64,000 nucleotides of DNA, taken from assembly GCA_944325305.1 (NCBI GenBank), contig CALUZO010000007.1, positions 1 through 64,000 of the forward strand. Reading direction: 5' to 3'. Under the pieces are notes generated by a model. That model had not been told where the DNA came from, made no database searches, and saw only the letters and a list, made by a program, of their open reading frames with translations. Shown here piece by piece: positions 6,615 to 15,909 of this stretch. Position 1 is the first letter of the stretch, and every line of letters starts with the position of its first letter. The position numbers and the translations under genes were made by a program. The DNA comes from an uncultured Rikenellaceae bacterium. Its GTDB lineage: Bacteria; Bacteroidota; Bacteroidia; Bacteroidales; Rikenellaceae.

Positions 6615-9161
6615 ATGAGACTTCTGTATACGCTTTTGTTTTTGGTTTGTTTGTCGGTGAAGATCTACTCTCAGCACGCATACTTTGTGGACGGTTATCA
6701 TGGGGGCATATATGGCCACTACCCGGTAGAGTGGAAGACCCGTTTTATTGTCGACCAACTGAATGCACATCCCGAGTGGAGAATATGCCTTGAAATAGAG
6801 CCTGAAACATGGGACACCGTAATGCTCAAAACACCACGGGCATATGAGGAGTTTAAAAAGATAGCTGCTTGTGGTCGTATCGAATTTACTAATCCCACCT
6901 ATGCGCAACCGTATTGCTACAATATCTCGGGCGAGAGCATCATCAGACAGTTTTCTTACGGAATGCGCAAGATAAGAGAACATTTCCCGGAAGTAGAGTT
7001 TAAGACATATGCAGTGGAAGAGCCGTGTTTTACAAGTTCGCTTCCTCAGATTCTGAAGTTTTTCGGTTTCAGCTATGCATCACTTAAATGTCCCGATACG
7101 TGCTGGGGCGGTTATGCAGCTCCATATGGAGGAGAACTGGTGGACTGGATCGGTCCGGACGGTTCTTCTGTGTTGACTTCGCCACGCTATGCCTGTGAGG
7201 CTCTTCAGAAGAACTCTGTTTGGCAGACTGCCGCATGGAACAACAGCGACGAGTATCTGGATGCATGTTTTAATGCCGGAATCTCCAATCCGGTCGGAAT
7301 GTGCTATCAGGATGCCGGCTGGAAAAAAGGTCCTTGGATCGGCTACGGGAAAAATGTACGTAACAATTCCACTTATGTAACATGGCGGGAGTATTTCGAG
7401 AGTGTGACCGCCGGGGAAACTGCAGATTCCTACTGCATGTCACAGGAGGATGTGTGTGTGAGTCTCATGTGGGGTAGCCAGGTGTTGCAACGACTGGCGC
7501 GTCAGGTCCGTAGTGCCGAGAACAGGATCGTTACTGCGGAAAAAATAGGGGTGATAGCGAACCTCGCAACAGGTTATCGGTACGATCAATCCGTGATTGA
7601 TGAGGCTTGGCGGAAGCTGATGCTTTCACAGCATCACGATTGTTGGATCGTTCCGTATAATGTTCTTTCGGGCAAGGGGACTTGGGCGCAACATGTCGGA
7701 CAATGGACGGATGAAGTCGTGGCAGCCAGTGACGAGGTAATCGGTGAGTGTACAGGGGGTGAGATCGGCTTGCATGTCGCTACCGACAGGGGTTACATAA
7801 GGGTATATAACACTACGGGTGAGGCCAGAAGCGAACCTGTTTCCTTAGAGTTGCCATTGCTGCTGAGCGAAGGTGCCGTTTTGACAGTCTACGATTACAG
7901 AAACAGAAAGGTGGAATCCTTTGCAGAGTGCACGGAGAATGGATGCAGGGTGCTTTTCAGGGCCGATGTGCCGCCTTTCGGATATTCCACCTACCGTGTC
8001 GGGGTCGAGGCCGGGAATAACAGTCCACGGGAAAGAGGAATATGCAGGTCGGGAGACGATCTTGTTGTGGAAAACGATATGTACAGGATCGTTTTCGATA
8101 CCCGCAGAGGAGGAGCTGTCAAAAGTCTTGTGGCTAAGAAAAACGGCTGTAAGGAGTTCGCGACGCAGAATGGCGATTTTGTGTTGGGCGAGTTGAGAGG
8201 GTATTTTTATGAAGAGGGCAGATTCCGCTCGTCGGTTGAGTCGCCGGCTGAAATAACGGTTCTGGAGGATAATCCTTTCGAAAAAAGCATATTGATTTCG
8301 GGACATATTGCCTCACATCCTTTTTATCAGACAGTAACTGTCAGGGCGGGAGAGCGTAGAATAGATTTCGGACTGACGGTCGACTGGAACGGCAACCCCG
8401 GTATAGGGGAGTTCGAACAGCACGACGCTTTCGACAACAATCGCCGGGCCTTTTACGATGACCGTTATAAACTTAATGTGCTTTTCCCGGCAGATCTCGA
8501 TTCTCCGGTTCTCTGCAAGAATGCACCTTTCGATGTGTGCCGAAGCCGGCTCGAGGATACGCATTTCAATACGTGGGACTCTATAAAACACAACGTGATA
8601 CTCAACTGGGTGGATCTCTCCGAAAACAGAGGACTCCGAAGATACGGTCTGGCTCTTCTCTCCGACCATACTACCTCTTATTCCTATGGCTGTGAGTTTC
8701 CGCTGGGCCTTACGGCACAATATTCCGGTGGGGGATTGTGGGGACGGGATTATGTCATATCCGGTCCTCTCGAAATGAGATTCGCCCTGATACCGCATGC
8801 AGGCAGTTGGGACAAGGCGGGTATCCATACCGAAAGTACACGCTGGAACGAACCTCTGATTGCGACCTTTCTCCCAGATGCTGACCAAGAGTCGGTTTCA
8901 TTTGTAGATGTTTCCGGAACCGGCTATGAAATTACGGCGGCATATCTTTGCGACGATGGCTTTATACTCAGGCTATTCAATGCCGAAGGTGACGGTTCGC
9001 CGCACAAGATAGCTTTCAGAATGCCCGTTTCGGCAGTTTCTGAGGTCGATCTGGACGGAAACAACTTAAGCGAGTGCAATGTCGGTAAAACAAAACGCGG
9101 AGCCGAAATTAAGGTTTCTATGCCACGTTTCGGATTGAAAACCCTGCTGATAACGTTGTAG
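6615..9161 (+). CDS. Exported GH38-like protein with altered active-site motifs
   Basis: An 848-residue protein with a signal peptide (residues 1-19). The layout matches glycoside hydrolase family 38 alpha-mannosidases: an N-terminal (beta/alpha)7-type domain, a helical linker with QHHDCW at 339-344 (the family's metal-ligand QHHD region), then large beta-sandwich domains to the C-terminus. Two core motifs differ from the family norm. The usual H-x-H-x-D start is replaced by a DGYHGG context (residues 26-31). The position of the catalytic aspartate, 8 residues before the conserved LPQIL, is Glu135 (AVEEPCFTSSLPQIL). It may therefore act on another sugar, work with altered chemistry, or be catalytically weak. 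The gene stands alone; the next gene is convergent. Confidence 0.75.
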   Translation: MRLLYTLLFLVCLSVKIYSQHAYFVDGYHGGIYGHYPVEWKTRFIVDQLNAHPEWRICLEIEPETWDTVMLKTPRAYEEFKKIAACGRIEFTNPTYAQPYCYNISGESIIRQFSYGMRKIREHFPEVEFKTYAVEEPCFTSSLPQILKFFGFSYASLKCPDTCWGGYAAPYGGELVDWIGPDGSSVLTSPRYACEALQKNSVWQTAAWNNSDEYLDACFNAGISNPVGMCYQDAGWKKGPWIGYGKNVRNNSTYVTWREYFESVTAGETADSYCMSQEDVCVSLMWGSQVLQRLARQVRSAENRIVTAEKIGVIANLATGYRYDQSVIDEAWRKLMLSQHHDCWIVPYNVLSGKGTWAQHVGQWTDEVVAASDEVIGECTGGEIGLHVATDRGYIRVYNTTGEARSEPVSLELPLLLSEGAVLTVYDYRNRKVESFAECTENGCRVLFRADVPPFGYSTYRVGVEAGNNSPRERGICRSGDDLVVENDMYRIVFDTRRGGAVKSLVAKKNGCKEFATQNGDFVLGELRGYFYEEGRFRSSVESPAEITVLEDNPFEKSILISGHIASHPFYQTVTVRAGERRIDFGLTVDWNGNPGIGEFEQHDAFDNNRRAFYDDRYKLNVLFPADLDSPVLCKNAPFDVCRSRLEDTHFNTWDSIKHNVILNWVDLSENRGLRRYGLALLSDHTTSYSYGCEFPLGLTAQYSGGGLWGRDYVISGPLEMRFALIPHAGSWDKAGIHTESTRWNEPLIATFLPDADQESVSFVDVSGTGYEITAAYLCDDGFILRLFNAEGDGSPHKIAFRMPVSAVSEVDLDGNNLSECNVGKTKRGAEIKVSMPRFGLKTLLITL

Positions 9162-9212
9162 ATACGTCGATTGCCTCTTGTCCGGTCGATCAGCTGCCGC
9201 ACAAGCCTTGTC

Positions 9213-9947
9213 TCATATGACGGCATTGAGGATAAGGATGGCTCCTATGAGGATAAGGCCCACATAAACATAGGTGTAGAATGATTCGCCTTTGATTTTG
9301 TGGTTAAGATACCTGCCGATAAATATGGCCGGAATAATTGCCGGTATGGTATATGCAAAATCTAACAGCAGTTCGGTGTTGATCATGCCGTTTCCTATAT
9401 ACCCGGCCATGCTTATGGCTCCCGCAACGAGGAAATAGGCCTGCAAGGTTGCCCGGAAGTTCTGGGCATCCCAACGGCGCAGGTTGCCGTATACCACCAG
9501 AGGGGGCCCGTTGACTCCGTACGCACCGCCGAATATGCCGGAAAGAAAACCACAGATAAACAACCATAATTTACTGTCGTTCTCGAGGTAAAACTTCGGA
9601 TTGTTCAGTAGGGTGTAGAGGGAGTAAAGAATGATTGCAGCACCGAGTATTATCTTGACAATGGTTTCATTGCCGAAGAAAAGGAGTGCCAATCCGAAGG
9701 GAATTCCGATAATTGCAAACAGTATCAGCCATTTTGCGCTGTGGAATTGCACTTTTGCGTGGTCTTGAATAAGTATTATGGCCGCAACGAGTATCGACAT
9801 CATAACTGCCAGGGGAACCGCCGTCGACATGGGGATGAATATGCTCAACAGGGGAACGGCTATCAATGCCTCTCCGAAACCGAACGTAGACCGGAAAAGT
9901 GTGGCTGCGAATGCTATTAGGATTATCAGTAGAATGCTTTCGATCAT
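9213..9947 (-). CDS. TauE/SafE-family anion permease
   Basis: A 244-residue inner-membrane protein with about 8 hydrophobic helices. It has the family's duplicated architecture: FGFGEALIAVPLLS near residue 20 and the matching GGAYGVNGPPLVVYG near residue 140. TauE/SafE proteins export sulfite, sulfoacetate or related organosulfur anions; the substrate here is not predictable. The frame is open back to 9986, but I chose ATG 9947. A TATATTTG promoter element occupies 9960-9953 on the minus strand, inside the longer frame, and only 5 bases separate it from this ATG, so the mRNA is probably leaderless. The gene is convergent with the GH38-like gene, with 51 bases between stops. Confidence 0.85.
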   Translation of the reverse strand: MIESILLIILIAFAATLFRSTFGFGEALIAVPLLSIFIPMSTAVPLAVMMSILVAAIILIQDHAKVQFHSAKWLILFAIIGIPFGLALLFFGNETIVKIILGAAIILYSLYTLLNNPKFYLENDSKLWLFICGFLSGIFGGAYGVNGPPLVVYGNLRRWDAQNFRATLQAYFLVAGAISMAGYIGNGMINTELLLDFAYTIPAIIPAIFIGRYLNHKIKGESFYTYVYVGLILIGAILILNAVI

Positions 9948-9952
9948 GAAGA

Positions 9953-9960
9953 CAAATATA
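9953..9960 (-). promoter_or_regulatory. -7 element TATATTTG of the TauE/SafE gene
   Basis: An exact match to the Bacteroidetes TAnnTTTG element on the minus strand, ending 5 bases before the chosen ATG. No good TTTG is seen about 20 bases upstream. Confidence 0.6.
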
Positions 9961-10210
9961 ATAGTTTTGACGGGTTGTGGAAGCATCTCGATTGTATTGA
10001 CACTCTGAAAGAGCGTTTTTTTTGTAAGGGGGAGTTCCTGTTTTTTTTGATTTTTATCGTTTGTGACAGCTGCTGATTGTTGAGAGTCAGAAAGTCTTAA
10101 CGATATTTTGATTCAGTGAGGGGATGTATTTCTTAGCTGCTGAAGCTTTCATGCATTTAGGTCGGCGAGGAGCTTTACCGGAGTTGCATGCAGCGATGAT
10201 AAAATAAAAA

Positions 10211-10245
10211 AACACTAATAATCTGTTTGAGAGATTATTAGTGTT
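10211..10245 (-). terminator. Intrinsic terminator of tRNA-Leu
   Basis: A perfect 14-bp stem (10211-10224 with 10232-10245) has a 7-base loop, followed on the minus strand by a T-rich tail. It begins 6 bases past the tRNA 3' end. Confidence 0.85.
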
Positions 10246-10251
10246 TCGAAG

Positions 10252-10335
10252 TGCCCAGGACAGGAGTCGAACCTGCACATCATCACTGATACTCGCCCCT
10301 GAAACGAGCGCGTCTACCGATTCCGCCACCTGGGC
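10252..10335 (-). tRNA. tRNA-Leu (CAG)
   Basis: An 84-base class II tRNA. Acceptor arms GCCCAGG and CCTGGGC pair with discriminator A at 10252. The anticodon loop is TTCAGGG (anticodon CAG, reading CUG). A variable arm and the T-arm GCAGGTTCGACTCCTGT are present. CCA is not encoded. Confidence 0.95.
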
Positions 10336-10441
10336 ATACCGTGCCGTTAAGCGATGGCAAATATAGAAAAAAATCCTTTATCCGGCAATTAATACTGAAA
10401 AATTGGAGGTTGTCTGGCTGATTACTTTCCCCCGGTAAAAA

Positions 10442-10478
10442 ACGAAGAGCCGAATCGTGGATGGATTCGGCTCTTCGT
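10442..10478 (-). terminator. Terminator hairpin of carAB
   Basis: A perfect 15-bp stem (10442-10456 with 10464-10478) lies just past the carB stop at 10494, on the minus strand. An A/T-rich tail follows. Confidence 0.75.
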
Positions 10479-10493
10479 CGCATGAAAAATTTT

Positions 10494-13400
10494 TTAATAT
10501 TCGTTCCAGCTTTTTATGTTGATATCCTTTCGATCTATGCGGCAGAAAGCATTGATAAAAGCGCTTGCCAGCCGGGCATTGGTGATGAGCGGAACGTTGA
10601 AGTCTATTGCTCCGCGACGTATGGCGTAGTCGTTGTTCAACTCGTCGGCCGAAAGGTTTTTCGGGATATTGATAACCAGATCTATCTTCTTCTCCTTGAT
10701 ATAGTCGAGCGTATTGGGCTTTTCGGCAGAATCCGGCCAGTGAAGGACTTCGGCTGTGACTCCGTTTTGTTTGAGAAATTCAGCTGTCCCTTTGGTTGCA
10801 TAGAGGTGGTATCCTTTATCCTGAAGTAGCTTTGCTGCCGAGATCATGTCTGTTTTGGAGCGTGAATCGCCTGTGGATAACAGGATATTCTTTTCGGGTA
10901 TGCGATATCCCACCGAGAGCATTGCCTTGAGTATGGCTTCGTGGAAATCCTCGCCGATGCAACCGACCTCTCCGGTCGATGCCATTTCGACTCCAAGTAC
11001 CGGGTCTGCCTTTTGCAGTCGCGAGAAACTGAACTGTGGAGCCTTGATCCCGACGTAATCGAGTTCGAAAGCGGACTTGTGCGGTATTTCGGGATCGAGT
11101 CCCAGCATGACTTTGGTGGCAATTTCGATAAAGTTCACCTTGAGCACTTTCGATACGAACGGGAAACTGCGGCTTGCGCGGAGGTTGCATTCGATGACCT
11201 TGATGTCGTTGTTCTTGGCCATGAGCTGCATGTTGAACGGTCCGGTTATGTTGAGCCCCTGCGCTACCTGTCGTGCGATCTTTTTCACACGGCGCATAGT
11301 TTCGACATACATCTTTTGAGGCGGGAACACCATGGTTGCGTCGCCGGAGTGGACGCCTGCGAATTCGACATGTTCCGAGATGGCGTATATGAGTACCTTC
11401 CCGTTGCGGGCTACGGCGTCGACTTCGATCTCCTTCGCGTTTTCGATAAACTCGGTGACGACAACCGGATGTTGTTTGGAGACGTTCGTGGCCAGTGTGA
11501 GGAAATGTTCGAGTTCTCCGCGGTTCGAGACCACATTCATCGCTGCGCCCGAGAGGACATACGAAGGACGTATCAGGAGCGGGAATCCTACCTCGTCGGC
11601 GAATTTGTAAATATCGTCCAGTGTCGAGAGCTCTTTCCAGCGTGGCTGGTCGATACCCAGTTCGTCGCACATGCTCGAGAACTTGTTTCGGTCCTCTGCC
11701 CGGTCGATATCTTCGGCTTTTGTGCCGAGGATCGGGACTTTTTCTGCTTCGAGCCTCATGGCGAGATTGTTCGGAATCTGGCCGCCCACCGAAACGATAA
11801 CGCCCTTCGGGTTTTCGAGGTCTGTTATGTCGAGTACCCGTTCGAGGGTCAGCTCGTCGAAATAGAGCCTGTCGCACATGTCGTAGTCGGTCGAGACCGT
11901 CTCGGGGTTATAGTTGATCATTATTGCGCGCAATCCGCTTTTGCGGATGGTTGTTGCCGCGTTGACCGAGCACCAGTCGAACTCTACCGAACTCCCGATA
12001 CGGTAGGCGCCCGATCCGAGTACGACGACCGATTTGCCGTCCTGCGGGAAATCTATGTCGTGCGTAGATGCATTGTAAGTTACATAGAGATAATTCGTCT
12101 GGGCGGGATATTCGGCCGCGAGGGTGTCTATCTGTTTGATGAAGGGGGTGATTCCGCGCTTTTTACGCTCAGCCCGGACCAGGTTGACCGCATCTTCCAT
12201 CTCCACGGCTTTCGGATTCAGGATTGTGCGTGCTATTTGGAAATCCGAGAATCCTTTTTGTTTGGCTTCGAGCATAAGCTCGTCCGAAACTTTTTCGAGA
12301 CTTCCGGCTTTGCCCAACTCTTTCTCGATATTCAGAATACCCTGGAGTTTATAGAGGAACCACTTGTCTATTTTCGTGAGTTCGTGTATCCTGTCGACGG
12401 TGTAGCCCTTGTGGAGTGCATTGGCTATTATAAAGATACGTTTGTCGGTCGGATGCGATAGAGCTGTGTCTATGTCGGGAGCGTCGAGTTCTTTGTTTGC
12501 AACGAAACCGTGCATGCCCTGGCCGATCATGCGCAGACCCTTCTGTATGGCCTCTTCGAACGAACGTCCGATGGCCATGACCTCGCCGACCGACTTCATG
12601 CTCGAACCCAGTTCGCGCGAAACACCTTTGAATTTGCCGAGATCCCAGCGTGGGATTTTGCATACTATGTAGTCGAGAGCCGGCTCGAAGCAGGCGGTAG
12701 TTGACTTCGTTACGGAGTTTTTGAGTTCGTGCAGACCGTATCCGAGTCCGAGTTTAGCTGCCACGAATGCCAGTGGATACCCCGTAGCCTTGCTCGCAAG
12801 TGCCGATGAACGGCTCAGACGTGCGTTGACCTCTATCACGCGGTAGTCTTCCGAATTGGGATCGAGGGCGTACTGAACGTTGCATTCACCCACGATGCCT
12901 ATGTGGCGTATGATCTTGATCGCCAATTTGCGGAGTTTGTGATATTCGCTGTTGGTGAGGGTTTGCGATGGTGCGACCACGATGCTTTCTCCGGTATGTA
13001 TGCCGAGCGGGTCGAAGTTCTCCATGTTGCAGACCGTGATGCAGTTGTCGAAACGGTCGCGCACCACTTCGTATTCCACCTCTTTCCAGCCCTTGAGCGA
13101 TTTTTCGACAAGTATCTGTGGAGAATATGTGAATGCTTTGGCGGCCATGCCGTCCAACTCCTCTTCGTTGTCGCAGAACCCTGAACCGAGTCCTCCGAGC
13201 GTATAGGCTGCGCGAATGATTATCGGGTAGCCAAGTTCTTTGGCCACTCTTTTAGCGTCCTCGACGGTAGTGACAGCCTCGCTTTTTATGGTTTTGACAT
13301 CTATTTCATCGAGTTTTTCTACGAATTTCTCACGGTCTTCTGTGTCGATTATGGCCTGCACCGGGGTTCCGAGTACCCGTACGTTGTATTTGTCTAAAAC

Positions 13401-13778
13401 TCCGCCTTGATAGAGTTTCACTCCGCAGTTCAGGGCGGTCTGCCCTCCGAATGCCAGAAGTATGCCGTCGGGACGTTCTTTTTCGATTACCTGCTCCACG
13501 AAATCGGGTGTCACCGGAAGAAAGTAAACCTTGTCGGCTATATTCTCCGATGTCTGTATTGTGGCGATGTTCGGGTTTATGAGGACCGTGTAGATTCCCT
13601 CTTCCTTGAGTGCCTTGAGCGCCTGCGATCCCGAATAGTCGAATTCGCCGGCCTCGCCTATCTTCAGCGCGCCGGAGCCGAGCAGGATAACTTTTTTAAT
13701 GTCTTGTGCCTTTCCCCGGAGGGCGGGACAACCAGATGTATTCAGTGTTCGGTTGTCAGTCATTGTTGATTCTGCCAT
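10494..13778 (-). CDS. carB: Carbamoyl-phosphate synthase large subunit
   Basis: A 1094-residue subunit that makes carbamoyl phosphate from bicarbonate, ATP and ammonia supplied by CarA, feeding pyrimidine and arginine synthesis. Two homologous ATP-grasp halves are visible, with nucleotide-binding starts VILLGSGALKIGEAGEFDYS (about 30) and VVVLGSGAYRIGSSVEFDW (about 570). A C-terminal MGS-like regulatory domain begins near LLSTGDSRSKTDM (about 960). The wording of the first half (GEAGEFDYSGSQALKALKEE, INPNIATIQTS) is closer to the eukaryotic CAD/CPS1 type than to E. coli CarB. The frame overlaps the end of carA; either ATG 13778 or ATG 13763 (overlapping the carA TGA) could be used. It forms an operon with carA. 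The arginine-route partner argF' is at 51 kb. Confidence 0.97.
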   Translation of the reverse strand: MAESTMTDNRTLNTSGCPALRGKAQDIKKVILLGSGALKIGEAGEFDYSGSQALKALKEEGIYTVLINPNIATIQTSENIADKVYFLPVTPDFVEQVIEKERPDGILLAFGGQTALNCGVKLYQGGVLDKYNVRVLGTPVQAIIDTEDREKFVEKLDEIDVKTIKSEAVTTVEDAKRVAKELGYPIIIRAAYTLGGLGSGFCDNEEELDGMAAKAFTYSPQILVEKSLKGWKEVEYEVVRDRFDNCITVCNMENFDPLGIHTGESIVVAPSQTLTNSEYHKLRKLAIKIIRHIGIVGECNVQYALDPNSEDYRVIEVNARLSRSSALASKATGYPLAFVAAKLGLGYGLHELKNSVTKSTTACFEPALDYIVCKIPRWDLGKFKGVSRELGSSMKSVGEVMAIGRSFEEAIQKGLRMIGQGMHGFVANKELDAPDIDTALSHPTDKRIFIIANALHKGYTVDRIHELTKIDKWFLYKLQGILNIEKELGKAGSLEKVSDELMLEAKQKGFSDFQIARTILNPKAVEMEDAVNLVRAERKKRGITPFIKQIDTLAAEYPAQTNYLYVTYNASTHDIDFPQDGKSVVVLGSGAYRIGSSVEFDWCSVNAATTIRKSGLRAIMINYNPETVSTDYDMCDRLYFDELTLERVLDITDLENPKGVIVSVGGQIPNNLAMRLEAEKVPILGTKAEDIDRAEDRNKFSSMCDELGIDQPRWKELSTLDDIYKFADEVGFPLLIRPSYVLSGAAMNVVSNRGELEHFLTLATNVSKQHPVVVTEFIENAKEIEVDAVARNGKVLIYAISEHVEFAGVHSGDATMVFPPQKMYVETMRRVKKIARQVAQGLNITGPFNMQLMAKNNDIKVIECNLRASRSFPFVSKVLKVNFIEIATKVMLGLDPEIPHKSAFELDYVGIKAPQFSFSRLQKADPVLGVEMASTGEVGCIGEDFHEAILKAMLSVGYRIPEKNILLSTGDSRSKTDMISAAKLLQDKGYHLYATKGTAEFLKQNGVTAEVLHWPDSAEKPNTLDYIKEKKIDLVINIPKNLSADELNNDYAIRRGAIDFNVPLITNARLASAFINAFCRIDRKDINIKSWNEY

Positions 13779-14857
13779 TTCTCTATTTCTTCTATAAGGG
13801 TATCGAAAAGGAATTCGGTATCTACCGGACCGCTGGTCGCTTCCGGGTGGAACTGCACCGAAAAGAACGGTTTTGTTTTGTGACGTATGCCCTCGTTCGA
13901 GCCGTCGTTGAGGTTTACGAAGAACGGTTCCCAGTCTTCTCCCAGTTTAGCCGGATCGACCGCGTAACCATGGTTCTGTGAGGTTATGTATGCCTTGTCT
14001 GTGCCGCACATCAGTGCCGGCTGGTTGTGGCTGCGGTGGCCGTATTTCAGTTTGTAGGTCTCCGCGCCTGCTGCACGGGCGAGAAGCTGGTTACCCATGC
14101 AGATGCCGAAAATTGGCCTGCCGATCTTGAAGGCTTTGCGGATATTTTCCACGGTTTTGTCGGCCATCTTCGGGTCGCCGGGACCGTTGCTTATCATTAC
14201 TCCGTCGTATTCCATCGTGCTGAAGTCGTAGTCCCAAGGAACACGTACCACCGTTACGTCGCGTCTCAGCAGGCATCGTATGATGTTGTATTTGCATCCG
14301 CAGTCCACGAGCACGACCTTGTGTTTTCCGCTGCCGTAAGTCTCGATACCGCCGCAGCTCGTAGCCGCTACAAGGTTCTCGGTATTGGGGTCTTCGAATT
14401 CGGCCGGTTCAGGTTCTCCCTCGACGGCGATCTTCCCGAGCATCACGCCCTTTTCCCGTATCGTGCGTGTAATGGCCCTAGTATCCACCCCGTATATGGC
14501 AGGGACGCCGTGTTCTTTAAGCCATGCGTCAAGGGTTTTGGAGGCATTCCAGTGGCTATCCTCGAAAGAGTAGTCGGATATCACGAGTCCTCGTACGTGT
14601 ATTTTGTCGGACTCAAAAAAAAGCGGCAGACCGTTTTCGGTAGCCGCTTCTGAAGGAACACCGTAATTCCCGATCAAAGGGAATGTCAGGACTAATATTT
14701 GACCGCTGTAAGATGGGTCGGTCAGACTTTCCGGGTATCCCGTCATCGCGGTGTTGAATACGACCTCGCCGGTTGCTGGCCGCGGCTCTCCAAACGAAAA
14801 CCCATGGAACCGTGTCCCGTCTTCGAGGATAAGAGTTGCTTTCTTTTTATCAGGCAT
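13760..14857 (-). CDS. carA: Carbamoyl-phosphate synthase small subunit
   Basis: A 365-residue glutamine amidotransferase subunit. The N-terminal CPSase domain starts at KATLILEDGTRFHG. The C-terminal class I glutaminase domain shows the nucleophile motif FGICMGNQLLARAAG and the His/Glu pair in SVQFHPEATSGP. It hydrolyses glutamine and passes ammonia to CarB. The usual GHQ after the nucleophile is GNQ here. The open frame extends to 14899, but I start at ATG 14857 (MPDKKKATL): this matches the family N-terminus, and a TACCTTTC -7-like sequence lies just upstream inside the longer frame. It is the first gene of the carAB operon, and its 3' end overlaps carB. Confidence 0.96.
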   Translation of the reverse strand: MPDKKKATLILEDGTRFHGFSFGEPRPATGEVVFNTAMTGYPESLTDPSYSGQILVLTFPLIGNYGVPSEAATENGLPLFFESDKIHVRGLVISDYSFEDSHWNASKTLDAWLKEHGVPAIYGVDTRAITRTIREKGVMLGKIAVEGEPEPAEFEDPNTENLVAATSCGGIETYGSGKHKVVLVDCGCKYNIIRCLLRRDVTVVRVPWDYDFSTMEYDGVMISNGPGDPKMADKTVENIRKAFKIGRPIFGICMGNQLLARAAGAETYKLKYGHRSHNQPALMCGTDKAYITSQNHGYAVDPAKLGEDWEPFFVNLNDGSNEGIRHKTKPFFSVQFHPEATSGPVDTEFLFDTLIEEIEKWQNQQ

Positions 14858-14991
14858 TTTCAGAAAAATATTATTCCGCTTGTGAGAAAGGTACGCCATA
14901 GGATATGGCTTAGTGCGGATTTTCTAAAATGCAAAAGTAGTGGTTTTTTTCGGAAAAACTGAAATATCGGCCATACTATTAACGATTTTTT

Positions 14992-14999
14992 TATCTTTG
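14992..14999 (+). promoter_or_regulatory. -7 element TATCTTTG of the TrmH-family gene
   Basis: An exact TAnnTTTG match about 80 bases upstream of the chosen start, inside an upstream extension of the frame (open to 14940). It supports the shorter protein. Confidence 0.6.
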
Positions 15000-15077
15000 T
15001 GTTTTAATGGTGCCTGTGAGGGAAGCGGTGTGGCTATGCCAGGCCCGGTTGATTGCATGTTTCCTGTTGAAAGCAAA

Positions 15078-15818
15078 ATGGTTAGTAAGGCGGATATATC
15101 ACTGGTTCGTTCTCTTTCGGACAAGAAGTCGAGAGAACAATGCGGTATGTTCGTAGTCGAAGGACGCAAGATGGTGGCCGAAGCGCTTGCATCTTCGTTG
15201 AATGTCGGGAGAGTTTTCGGAACCGAAGAGTTTGCCGACATGGATGGGTGCGAGACGGTTTCCCAAAAAGAGGTGGAACGTATGAGTTCGCTCAGGGCTC
15301 CTCAGGGAATATTGGCTTTGGTGGATATGCCTCGATACGATTTTCCTTCTGCTCCGGGGCTCAACGAGCTTATGCTCGCTCTGGACGGGGTTCAGGATCC
15401 CGGCAACCTCGGTACGATAATGCGACTTGCCGACTGGTTCGGCATACGCGATATTATATGCTCGCGTGATACGGTCGATTGTTTCGGGCCTAAGGTGGTG
15501 CAGGCTTCGATGGGTGCTATTTTCCGGGTGCGTGTGCATTATTGCGATCTTGCGAATGTACTGCGCGGTATCCGGGCTCCTGTGTTCGGAACTTTTCTCG
15601 AGGGAGAGAATATATATAATACGGAATTGGACGGAAGGCGGGGAGTGATAGTGCTCGGTAACGAGGGAAAGGGAATCAGCGGAGCGGTCGCTTCTACGGT
15701 CACGCGCAAACTTTTCATTCCGCCCTATCCGGAGGGTAGCCATGGTTCGGAATCGCTGAATGTCGGGGTTGCCGCAGCTATCGTTTGTTCAGAATTCCGG
15801 CGCAGATCGCATTCATAA
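15078..15818 (+). CDS. TrmH/SpoU-family RNA 2'-O-methyltransferase
   Basis: A 246-residue SpoU/TrmH enzyme that methylates a ribose 2'-OH of tRNA or rRNA using S-adenosylmethionine. An N-terminal substrate-binding region begins MVSKADISLVRSLSDKKSRE and contains the family hallmark FVVEGRKMVAEAL. The C-terminal knotted SPOUT domain shows LDGVQDPGNLGTIMRLADWF (motif 1), IVLGNEGKGIS (motif 2) and IPPYPEGSHGSESLNVGVAA (motif 3). The start at 15078 is chosen over the 14940 frame for family fit and because a -7 element lies at 14992-14999. It is divergent from carAB and upstream of recG with a 91-base gap. The exact RNA target cannot be assigned. Confidence 0.92.
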   Translation: MVSKADISLVRSLSDKKSREQCGMFVVEGRKMVAEALASSLNVGRVFGTEEFADMDGCETVSQKEVERMSSLRAPQGILALVDMPRYDFPSAPGLNELMLALDGVQDPGNLGTIMRLADWFGIRDIICSRDTVDCFGPKVVQASMGAIFRVRVHYCDLANVLRGIRAPVFGTFLEGENIYNTELDGRRGVIVLGNEGKGISGAVASTVTRKLFIPPYPEGSHGSESLNVGVAAAIVCSEFRRRSHS

Positions 15819-15909
15819 CATGAAAACAGATTTTATAATTCATATGGTCTTTCCGGTCGGTCATCTCCTTCCGGAAAGTTAGGATAAAAATGGTACAGCA
15901 GCGGATATA

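Noticed and set aside
10941..12461. Long plus-strand open frame of about 500 codons
   Set aside because: It lies wholly antisense to carB, whose motifs are unambiguous; high GC third positions create the shadow frame.
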